NCBI GenBank assembly: GCA_964397995.1
Contig: CAYNLG010000074.1
Coordinates: 1 to 17,801, forward strand
DNA length: 17,801 nt
Origin: CAYNLG01 sp964397995
GTDB lineage: Bacteria > Planctomycetota > Phycisphaerae > FEN-1346
Reading direction: 5' to 3'
The notes beneath the pieces were generated by a model that worked only from the letters and a program-made list of their open reading frames with translations, ran no database searches and was not told where the DNA came from. A program made the position numbers and the translations under genes. This document shows, one piece after another, positions 1 through 6,045 of this stretch. Positions within the stretch are counted from its first letter, which is position 1. Every line of letters begins with the position of its first letter.

Positions 1-1
1 C

Positions 2-280
2 GACCTGCCGGTCCTTGTGGAGGCGGCCGTGCGCATCGATGGGGCCGAGGCCGTCCACGCGGCCGCAGCGGTCCTGGAGGCCAACCAGAAGAATCCGGAC
101 CGGGCGGTGCGGCTGGTGACGTTCCTCGGCCGCCTCGCTGAAGAGTTGTCCGGCGAGCCCCGCGAGGCCGCCGTGACGGCCCTCGCGTCGGCCTGGCCGG
201 CCGGCCGGGCCGACCAGGAGGCCGCCCGTTGGCAGGGCTGGCTCACCCCGGACCCGGAACCCGCCCATGCGAGACGTTAG
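2..280 (+). CDS. 3' end of an unidentified protein (partial)
   Basis: The frame is open from the first bases of the window to a TAG at 278-280, so this is the C-terminal part of a gene that begins upstream; a GTG at 17 exists but has no ribosome binding site and the frame is open before it. The visible ~92 residues are Ala/Arg/Glu-rich and predicted helical (for example VLEANQKNPDRAVRLVTFLG), ending in a Pro/Arg tail. The texture is that of a helical-repeat or cytosolic accessory protein, but I recognise no family. No signal peptide or motif can be assessed because the N-terminus is outside the window. Next downstream is a propeller-gene fragment on the same strand, then a convergent gene. 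Confidence 0.55.
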   Translation, partial: DLPVLVEAAVRIDGAEAVHAAAAVLEANQKNPDRAVRLVTFLGRLAEELSGEPREAAVTALASAWPAGRADQEAARWQGWLTPDPEPAHARR

Positions 281-355
281 GGCGGCATGTACATCGAGCC
301 CCGGTTGGCATGAGCGTCGTTATTTTTGGCTGCGCGGCCGCGGTGGCGACGGCGG

Positions 356-418
356 GGGCGCCTGATCGTCCGCACGACCCGGGGCTTGGCCTGCTATGAT
401 CTGCGGAAGCGGTCGGTG
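356..418 (+). pseudogene. Orphan C-terminal fragment of a PQQ-like propeller gene
   Basis: In the frame of codon 359 the + strand reads GRLIVRTTRGLACYDLRKR followed by SVAAG. This matches the last propeller strand of the complete propeller gene ending at 14251 (GRLFVRQASGVTCWDLRKRP) and the corresponding strand of the 430-2652 protein (LYLRTLEGLAALDLRKPK). The frame is closed upstream by a TGA at 311-313 and no further propeller sequence is visible upstream, so only the end of the gene survives. It sits head-on against the 3' end of the 430-2652 gene. Most likely it is the leftover of a deleted or recombined paralogue. The match is seen by eye only. Confidence 0.6.
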
Positions 419-429
419 GCGGCCGGGGC

Positions 430-2652
430 TCAGCCCGGCGGCAGCAGGTCGGCCGTTTCGGTCCATGCGGTGCCGTAAACGCCATCATAGCGGCCCGCTT
501 CCGTGCCATCGCGCTTGCCGAGAGCGGCGTCGATGGTGTAGGTGGCGGCGGCGCTCGAGCCCTTCTCGGTCAGGGGCGTCGTCCATTCGTCCGGGCGGAA
601 CCGGGCCTGAAAGGTGCCCCTCAGGCGGCCGTTCTCGACGGCCAGGTCGCCCGGCTCGATGACCGGCGGCGTCTTCGTGGTCTGGTCGGCGAAGCCGGCG
701 ACGTCCTGCAGCGTGCCATCCTCGTGCCGGACAAAGAGCAGGAGCCTCCCGACGTTCCCGCCGGTCTGGAAAACGGCCTCTTCGAGCCTGAGAACGTCGT
801 CGCAGGGGGGCATCCACGCCGGCTGGCGCCGCATGGCGGTCACCTTGCCGTGAACCTCGATGGGTTCGGCGAAGGCCGGGACGCACGAGGCCAAGGTGCC
901 CTCCAGCCAGCCGTCCTTGGCCAGTTCCGCGTTGACCGTATACAGGCCGTACTGCCGGACGCCGGACGGGTCGATGCCGAGGGTGCCGCGCAGGTGCTCC
1001 CCGTCCCACGAGGCCTCGGCCGTCTCCACGGCATGCAGGGCCCGCGAGCCGTGGAATCCGCCGTGCCGGAGCTTCCCGTCCCGCTGGACGAACGTCAGGT
1101 CGACCGGGCCGTCTCTGCCGAGGAGGTCGCCGGGCACGCGGGCCCGGATGGGGCGATTGGCGGCCGCCTGCTTCGGTTTACGCAGATCCAGGGCGGCCAG
1201 GCCCTCCAGGGTACGCAGGTACAGGACGCCGTCCACCACCGGCATCTCCATCGGCACCTCGTAGGCCGTCGTGGTCCGGAAGGGCAGGGCCTTCGAGCCG
1301 TGGAGCTCTTTCGGCGTGGCGGGATTCTCGATTGAGTACCACGCCAGGGTGACCGGGTCGGTGTGGGCCCGGTCGTCCATGATCATCAGGCGGTCCTCGA
1401 CGGGGTAGGGGGCGTGCCATCCGGGCACGTCGAACTCGTCGACGATCTTGCCCGTCTCGGCCTCGGTGGTGACCAGCTTGTCCTCCCGGTTCAAGCCCAC
1501 GACGAGGTAGACATGGCCGTCCTGGATGGCGGCGCGGCGTTCGGCCCCGCGGTCCATGGTCCAGGAATGGCGGTACGCGGGCTTGTCGGGCAGGGTCCAG
1601 AGGTGTTCGGGGCCCTTCTTCGTGAGACGGAAGGCCCCGAAGAGGCCGTTTGCCTTCTCATCGTCGGACGTCCTGCTGCCGACGTTCAGGATGGCGATGT
1701 CGCCGGTGACGTTGATGGCACCGAGCTGGTTGCCGAGGCCCTCGTGGGTCCAAAGGACGGTGCCATCGGCCGGGTCGATCAGGCGGATCTGGCCGGTGCC
1801 GTTTCCGACGACCAGGTAGACCTTGCCTTCGTGTCGCCAGAAGGCCGGCGTGGCGTGCTTGCTGCGGATCCGGTCGATACTCCAGGCGGGCTTGCCGGTC
1901 TTGACGTCGAAGGCCGCCAAGCCGCTCGTCGGGACGATGACGTTGCCGCCCGCGACGACCAGGCTGCCCTTCTCGTTGCCCTGGGTGAAGGGCAGGGCCT
2001 TGCTCTCCAGGTACTCCTCGAGTTGGTTCTTGAAATCGGGCCGGGCGAGCGTTTCCCACAGCTTCTTGCCCGTCTTGGCATCGTAGGCGTAGAGGAGGCC
2101 GGCCGTGCCGAGGCTGAAGACGCGGCCATCGGCGAAGGCGGGCGAGACGCACCAGTGGCCGCGTTTGTGGCCGAGGCGGTTCAGGCCCTTGTTCTCCTCG
2201 ACGGCTTCCCACTTGACCGCCCCGGTCACCGCGTCGACCGCCAGGAGGCAGTCGTCGGCCGTCACGGAGAAGAACCAGTCCGGCAGCAGGGCCAGGTTGT
2301 CCTCGCCCATGGTCCGCCATGGGGTCCGCTTGGCCTTCACCTTGCCGTTGGGCTTGTGGTAGGCGGCAAAGACGAGGCCGTCGGCGGCGATCGGGCTGGA
2401 CGCCCCGCCGTAGAAGGGCTCGATGCCGCGCTCGCGGCTCTCGCGGACGGTACGGGGATACAGGCCCTTGCCGACAGTCATGTGGTGCTGGAGCGTCCAG
2501 AGGACGGTGGCGTGGTCCAGATGGTCGACCAGGTTCAGTCCCTGCTTGGGCGGCGTGCGATCGCCATCGCCGATGAACATGGGCCAATCGGCGGCCACGG
2601 CGGTGCCGCAGATCGCCAGCGAAAGGGCCAGGATGGGCAGCAGGCGTTTCAT
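430..2652 (-). CDS. Secreted PQQ-like beta-propeller protein with C-terminal beta modules
   Basis: 740 residues. The start ATG (complement of 2650-2652) is preceded by AGGAG about 8 nt upstream. Residues 1-21 are a Sec signal peptide (MKRLLPILALSLAICGTAVAA), probably cut after AVA; LAIC is not a proper lipobox. The mature protein opens with WPMFIGDGDR, the usual start of BamB/quinoprotein-like propellers, and then carries repeated blade motifs of the type YAYDAKTGKKLWE, AAFDVKTGKPAWS and RLIDPADGTVLWT over residues ~25-490. Residues ~500-740 form a different beta-rich region with two similar segments (HLRGTLGIDPSG, RLRGTFQARF). Such propellers are usually periplasmic or surface scaffolds or binding proteins; I see no evidence that this one binds PQQ or is an enzyme. 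It is transcribed alone and divergently from the decayed lipoprotein gene. Confidence 0.9.
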   Translation of the reverse strand: MKRLLPILALSLAICGTAVAADWPMFIGDGDRTPPKQGLNLVDHLDHATVLWTLQHHMTVGKGLYPRTVRESRERGIEPFYGGASSPIAADGLVFAAYHKPNGKVKAKRTPWRTMGEDNLALLPDWFFSVTADDCLLAVDAVTGAVKWEAVEENKGLNRLGHKRGHWCVSPAFADGRVFSLGTAGLLYAYDAKTGKKLWETLARPDFKNQLEEYLESKALPFTQGNEKGSLVVAGGNVIVPTSGLAAFDVKTGKPAWSIDRIRSKHATPAFWRHEGKVYLVVGNGTGQIRLIDPADGTVLWTHEGLGNQLGAINVTGDIAILNVGSRTSDDEKANGLFGAFRLTKKGPEHLWTLPDKPAYRHSWTMDRGAERRAAIQDGHVYLVVGLNREDKLVTTEAETGKIVDEFDVPGWHAPYPVEDRLMIMDDRAHTDPVTLAWYSIENPATPKELHGSKALPFRTTTAYEVPMEMPVVDGVLYLRTLEGLAALDLRKPKQAAANRPIRARVPGDLLGRDGPVDLTFVQRDGKLRHGGFHGSRALHAVETAEASWDGEHLRGTLGIDPSGVRQYGLYTVNAELAKDGWLEGTLASCVPAFAEPIEVHGKVTAMRRQPAWMPPCDDVLRLEEAVFQTGGNVGRLLLFVRHEDGTLQDVAGFADQTTKTPPVIEPGDLAVENGRLRGTFQARFRPDEWTTPLTEKGSSAAATYTIDAALGKRDGTEAGRYDGVYGTAWTETADLLPPG

Positions 2653-2702
2653 GGGTCGGACTCCTGTGGCTGGTTCGGCTTGCGGGCAGGCAGCGTCCGA
2701 AG

Positions 2703-2708
2703 ATCATA
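2703..2708 (-). promoter_or_regulatory. Possible -10 box of the 430-2652 propeller gene
   Basis: On the minus strand the hexamer TATGAT (5 of 6 to the sigma-70 consensus) lies about 50 nt upstream of the start codon. No convincing -35 element is seen 16-18 bp further upstream. AT-rich hexamers are rare in this GC-rich intergenic DNA, which is the main reason to note it. Confidence 0.3.
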
Positions 2709-2843
2709 CCCGATTTGGCGGCCGAGGTGCCGCGCTCTTTGCTTCGGGATGGTGCGGGCACGATTTCGCGCGACCGTTGTGTGCGGCGTGCCGGCGCCGG
2801 TAGGCTGAAGCAGTACCGCCGAGTCGAGAGAAAGGCCGCCGCC

Positions 2844-3205
2844 ATGCCGATCCGCAGCGTGTTCGCCCTCCTGGCCGCCTTGGTGGGGGGCTGCGCGAGC
2901 CTGGCCCCCCCGCCCCGGGGCCCACCCACCCGGCCAACCCGGCCGCGCCGGCGGCCGCCGACCGGCCGCTGTCGGACGTTCTGGCGGTGGACGAGGCCAG
3001 TCTCCCCCGGACGCCACCGGAGCTGCGCGGCGGGATGATGCATCACGACCACGGCGGGTCGGACGAGATTTTCTTCTATGGGGCCTGGCCGCACGCCAGG
3101 GCCGACCGTTCATCGCCGCTCTTCGTTACTTACCCGTCGCCGCCGCGATCTGTCGGGCGGCACCGTCGTGTTTGCGCTGTTCGGCGACATGTTGGCGTGC
3201 TATAA
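2844..3205 (+). pseudogene. Frameshifted lipoprotein gene
   Basis: From ATG 2844 the frame encodes a lipoprotein signal peptide, MPIRSVFALLAALVGGC, with the lipobox LVGGC. After the run of seven C at 2905-2911 this frame becomes Pro/Arg noise, while the frame shifted by -1 becomes protein-like: NPAAPAAADRPLSDVLAVDE, then a His/Met-rich patch (MMHHDHGG) and DEIFFYGAWPHARADRSSPL. Near 3140 this second frame again turns to Arg noise, while the original frame reads DLSGGTVVFALFGDMLACY. One or two compensating indels therefore separate an intact signal peptide from its mature part. It may be a true pseudogene or the C-run may be miscounted in the assembly. Family unknown; the product would be an envelope lipoprotein. 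Confidence 0.5.
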
Positions 3206-3206
3206 T
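3198..3206 (+). promoter_or_regulatory. Extended -10 promoter element TGCTATAAT
   Basis: TGCTATAAT is a perfect extended -10 (TGnTATAAT) in GC-rich surroundings. No good -35 is seen (TGTTCG at 17 bp spacing), which extended -10 promoters can tolerate. Transcription would start near 3213, at the ATG of the small Cys-rich ORF, and could run on into the GTPase genes. Caveat: the same bases read as Cys-Tyr-Asn codons in one frame of the decayed lipoprotein gene, so the match could be accidental. Confidence 0.4.
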
Positions 3207-3212
3207 AGGCAC

Positions 3213-3341
3213 ATGCAGGCGAAGGGCTCGACACCGGCAAGGAGTGACGCCGAAGCCAAGGAGTCCAGGTGTGCAAGCTGTCGGTTTTGGTGTATGCTAA
3301 GGTCCAGAGGCCCAAGCCCTGCTGTGGTATGCCCGCACTGA
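3213..3341 (+). CDS. Possible 42-residue Cys-rich small protein
   Basis: ATG 3213 opens a 42-codon frame ending in TGA 3339-3341. The C-terminal half contains CASCRFWC and ends VVCPH, giving four Cys and one His in 23 residues. CxxCRFW is a motif common in small zinc-binding proteins of phages and accessory DNA, where it is usually paired with a second Cys group. There is no ribosome binding site; the ATG coincides with the expected transcription start of the extended -10 box at 3198-3206, so expression would be leaderless. Codon choice is less GC-biased than in host genes, like the GTPase genes downstream. Alternatively it is the tail of the decayed lipoprotein frame. Weakly supported. Confidence 0.3.
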   Translation: MQAKGSTPARSDAEAKESRCASCRFWCMLRSRGPSPAVVCPH

Positions 3342-3382
3342 GGCGTTGGCCTTTGGCAGAGACTGCTGGTGGTGCGTCGCCG

Positions 3383-3400
3383 CTGACACACAGGTGTCAG
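3383..3400 (+). promoter_or_regulatory. Perfect palindrome upstream of the GTPase pair
   Basis: CTGACACACAGGTGTCAG is a perfect 7-bp inverted repeat (CTGACAC / GTGTCAG) around ACAG. It ends about 50 nt before the start codon of the first GTPase gene. A short further inverted pair, GTCA-GTG-TGAC, overlaps its right arm. This is the size and symmetry of a dimeric repressor operator, and it could also form an mRNA hairpin in the leader. There is no T-run after it, so it does not look like an intrinsic terminator. No regulator gene is adjacent. Confidence 0.4.
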
Positions 3401-3451
3401 TGTGACCGGGCATGATGGCTGCCAGTCTTGGCACAGACGAAGGAGAAAACC

Positions 3452-4609
3452 ATGTCGGAATGGACAAGCAAGAAGGAACAGGAAGTCGTCGATGAGGCGG
3501 TTCGCAAATTCAACGAGGAACAGAAGGCCCCGCATTTCCTCGTGCTGGGAGCGACAGGGGTCGGCAAATCGTCGCTCATCAATCGTGTGTTCCGGGCTGA
3601 CCTGCATGCCGTAAACGACATCAAATCCACCACACGCAGTTTCAGCACCCACAAATATAAAGCTGCCGGTAATAACACCATCCTCATTACCGACTCTCCT
3701 GGCTATGGCGAGGTAGGCCATGACGGGGACTATTCCGCCCAGGTGGTGACCGAATCCCGGCGGGCACATTCAATGATCTTAGTGCTCAAGGCCGACGAAA
3801 AGGGTTACCAGCGCGACATTGATATTCTGACGAGCGTCTTCAGAAACCCCGAGTTTGACCAGCATCAGTCGCTTGTGATCGCCCTGAACCAGATCGACAA
3901 GTTGCCCCCCATCCGGGAATGGACACCACCATATCAACTGCATAGGCCGGTCAGTTCGGGGGACACCGAGAAGATCAGGAATATGAAGCAGAAGATCGCT
4001 TTAGTTGCCGAGCAGTTTGGGTCAATCAATGGCAGGCGTGCGGCACCAGAGATTTGCCCCACCATGTCCGAACCCAGGGAAGGTGAGATATTCGGCATCC
4101 AGGTCTTCCGTGAGCGCCTCTTTGACGCACTTCCCAAGATCGCCAAGCTGAAATACGCCAGGGCGTCGCGCGTCGCTGAGAACGCGAGCAAAGAACTGAT
4201 GGACAAACTCGATCTTTACGCTAACGGCATTATTGGCACCAACGTAACAGCGGCCGCCGCTGCTGTGATGCTGAATCCGCTTCCCGTTTCCGACTGGGTC
4301 GTTCTCGCGCCTCTTCAGGTCACCATGATCGTGGAGCTCGGTGCCGTCTACGGAAAGGCCATCGACGCGCAATCGGCCAAGGAAACGCTCCTGGCACTTG
4401 GGGCTGGATTCGCTGCTCGAACAATCTTCCAAGGTATCATCTCGTTGTTCCCCGGCGTCAAGAACATCATTGGACCTCCTTATGCCGCTGCGGCTACCCA
4501 CGGTATGGGCGTCGCCGCCAAGGCATACTTCAAGTCCGGCAAGACCCCGACGAAGGATGTCATCGAGCGAGCGGTGAACGAGGAGTTCAATCGCCGAAAG
4601 GAAAGATGA
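3452..4609 (+). CDS. TRAFAC GTPase with C-terminal DUF697-like membrane hairpin
   Basis: 385 residues. ATG 3452 is chosen over the in-frame TTG 3428 because AGGAG lies 7 nt upstream of it. The G-domain shows G1 GATGVGKS (33-40), a G2-like STT (59-61), G3 DSPG (81-84) within DSPGYGE, and G4 NQID (146-149) in place of the usual NKxD. After a helical linker, residues ~255-360 hold Ala/Gly-rich hydrophobic helices (NPLPVSDWVVLAPLQ, FPGVKNIIG, THGMGVAAKAYF) typical of the DUF697/YcjF-type C-terminal domain, which places it at a membrane. The second GTPase gene starts 1 nt after its stop, so the two are surely co-translated. Base composition is clearly lower in GC than the flanking genes, suggesting transfer. 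The cellular role is unknown; ribosome-linked or membrane-surveillance functions are known in the wider family. Confidence 0.9.
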   Translation: MSEWTSKKEQEVVDEAVRKFNEEQKAPHFLVLGATGVGKSSLINRVFRADLHAVNDIKSTTRSFSTHKYKAAGNNTILITDSPGYGEVGHDGDYSAQVVTESRRAHSMILVLKADEKGYQRDIDILTSVFRNPEFDQHQSLVIALNQIDKLPPIREWTPPYQLHRPVSSGDTEKIRNMKQKIALVAEQFGSINGRRAAPEICPTMSEPREGEIFGIQVFRERLFDALPKIAKLKYARASRVAENASKELMDKLDLYANGIIGTNVTAAAAAVMLNPLPVSDWVVLAPLQVTMIVELGAVYGKAIDAQSAKETLLALGAGFAARTIFQGIISLFPGVKNIIGPPYAAAATHGMGVAAKAYFKSGKTPTKDVIERAVNEEFNRRKER

Positions 4610-4610
4610 G

Positions 4611-5354
4611 ATGTGGTGGGTTCTCATCATTCCACCAGCTATCTGGCTGGGCAAGAAGATCTTTGATGCGCTCGATGATGAGCCATCGAAGTCCAGCAGC
4701 GCCCAGTCCGCCCCCGCTCCTCCGCCACAATTCGACGAACGCGGAGACCTGGACGGCCCAAAGATCGTGGTCATCGGACGGACAGGAGCCGGGAAGTCAT
4801 CGCTCATCAATATGCTTTCTGGACGTGATGTGTTGGCAGTAGGGCCAGTCGCTTCCACCACCAGGTGGCTTGAGGGCGTTCGAGTTGAGGTCGGTCGGCG
4901 GGAGGTCCTGTTCGTCGATACACCAGGGTACGGCGAGGCATACACGGCAGATGATTATGCCACGAGGCTTGTAAATTGGGTGGCAAAGCACAGACAATCC
5001 ATTGAGATGATCCTCTTGGTGTTACAGGCCGACGCAAAGGCCCACGCGGACGACCATCGCATTCTTCAGCAAGTGCGAGGCACCAACGGACATATTCCAG
5101 TAATGATCGTCCTCAACCAAGTGGACAAGGTTCTCCCGACCCGACAGCCATTTGCGTCGCCTACGTGGGCAGCTGAGAGAAAGAAGCCTAGCCTGAAGAG
5201 CCGCCATGTGACCGAGAAGATCGATGAGGTACGTCGTCAGTTCGATCTTGGGCCCGATCACATCGAGCCCTCGGTGTCGGTCGATCACGCCTTTAATCGA
5301 CGACGACTCCTTACGCTCATCGGCCATAACTTGAACGGTGCGACGTCGTCGTAG
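4611..5354 (+). CDS. Second membrane-anchored TRAFAC GTPase
   Basis: 247 residues. ATG 4611 follows the TGA of the first GTPase by 1 nt; GAAAGGAAAGATGAG upstream can serve as ribosome binding site. Residues 1-14 form a hydrophobic anchor (MWWVLIIPPAIWLG), followed by a Lys pair and a low-complexity Ser/Pro linker (~25-40). The G-domain has G1 GRTGAGKSS (56-64), STT (82-84), G3 DTPG (103-106) in DTPGYGE, and G4 NQVD (169-172). It is a paralogue of the first GTPase, sharing LAV..V.STTR, PGYGE and the NQxD variant, but it lacks the DUF697-like domain. The two may form a heteromeric pair at the inner membrane. The frame stays open for 34 more codons beyond the TAG, so the stop could be a recent nonsense change. 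Confidence 0.87.
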   Translation: MWWVLIIPPAIWLGKKIFDALDDEPSKSSSAQSAPAPPPQFDERGDLDGPKIVVIGRTGAGKSSLINMLSGRDVLAVGPVASTTRWLEGVRVEVGRREVLFVDTPGYGEAYTADDYATRLVNWVAKHRQSIEMILLVLQADAKAHADDHRILQQVRGTNGHIPVMIVLNQVDKVLPTRQPFASPTWAAERKKPSLKSRHVTEKIDEVRRQFDLGPDHIEPSVSVDHAFNRRRLLTLIGHNLNGATSS

Positions 5355-5451
5355 CTCGCCGGGTGCATATGGGACACGGAAATCGGCACGGATGCAGAGG
5401 AGAGCCTGCAGGAATGGCTTCACAGATTCGCTGCGGGGCTACTGACACAAA

Positions 5452-5793
5452 GTGCATAAGCGAGATGGAGGCACAGGCGTATACTGTGGATTGAACGGTG
5501 CCCAATCTCTCGCGGCGTGGCTCTCACTCAGCGGGGACCATCTGCTACCGACGGGGCATCAAGATGGGAATAAAGGGGAGTACATTATTGCCGAATGCGG
5601 CTTCTGCAATGCGGCAGACAACAGATACTTCGACCACGCTGTGGCACGAGGGATCGCCTTCGATGGGCGGTCACGAGAAGAACTCATCGCTCAGCGAAAG
5701 CCCTTCGTTCGCAAGACTCGCATGGAATACCAAGAGTTCTGGCTGAAGCATGTCCAATGTGGCGACAACGCCGACGCACCGTCAAAGGCATAG
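5452..5793 (+). CDS. Small HNH endonuclease-like protein
   Basis: 113 residues from GTG 5452; an in-frame TGA at 5443-5445 bounds the frame, and no clear ribosome binding site is seen. The layout is that of a zinc-supported HNH fold: VYCG (10-13), then GDH (28-30) giving the first catalytic His, then ECGFCN (48-53) giving the second CxxC and the Asn, then a helical tail (REELIAQRKPFV, YQEFWLKHV). The first Cys of the expected N-terminal CxxC is Gly (G9-V-Y-C12), and the usual N-terminal helix is missing, so the protein may be truncated or degenerate. It lies 97 nt after the second GTPase on the same strand and shares the island's lower GC. A nucleic-acid-cutting role is inferred from the fold only. 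Confidence 0.6.
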   Translation: MHKRDGGTGVYCGLNGAQSLAAWLSLSGDHLLPTGHQDGNKGEYIIAECGFCNAADNRYFDHAVARGIAFDGRSREELIAQRKPFVRKTRMEYQEFWLKHVQCGDNADAPSKA

Positions 5794-5829
5794 AGCCGGT
5801 GGGCTGGCAGCGCCCGATGTGTTAGCCTA

Positions 5830-6018
5830 CGTCGCCGCGACCACCTGCCCCCGTTGCCAGGCGAAAGGCACCCGCTCCACACGGCGACCCCGGTTGTCCT
5901 TGCGCGTGAGGACCGGGTGCTGCTTGTCCCAGACGACGCCACGGTGGCCGCCTGCCCGGACATGCAGGATACGCAGGTGATGCCGTATTTCCTGCATATC
6001 CGCGCCCGGAAGCCGTAG
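5830..6018 (+). pseudogene. C-terminal remnant of an unidentified host-type gene
   Basis: One frame of this stretch, ending at TAG 6016-6018, reads like real protein: HPLHTATPVVLAREDRVLLV, then PDDATVAACPDMQDTQ and PYFLHIRARKP. There is no plausible start or ribosome binding site, and the sequence before about 5850 becomes Arg-rich noise in this frame, so only the end of a gene remains. Composition returns here to the high GC of the host, immediately after the GTPase/HNH island. I do not recognise the family. It could be the other half of a gene broken by arrival of the island, possibly the lipoprotein gene at 2844-3205. Confidence 0.4.
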
Positions 6019-6045
6019 GACCGTTCGGGCGGCCGTCGGGCCTGT

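Noticed and set aside
430..2652. PQQ-dependent alcohol dehydrogenase
   Set aside because: The blades resemble the PQQ/BamB repeat, but no quinoprotein active-site set (Cys-Cys pair, catalytic Asp, calcium ligands) was recognised, so only a propeller scaffold is claimed.
1363..2808. Plus-strand open frame of 481 codons opposite the first propeller gene
   Set aside because: Antisense shadow with Gly/Val/Asp-rich low-information translation, no ribosome binding site and no family resemblance; the minus-strand gene has a signal peptide and blade motifs.
4022..4945. Minus-strand open frame of 307 codons across both GTPase genes
   Set aside because: It spans the junction of two well-supported genes and has no recognisable domain.
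3200..5830. Integrase-type attachment-site duplication flanking the GTPase island
   Set aside because: No integrase, tRNA gene or convincing direct repeat could be found at the two borders by eye.
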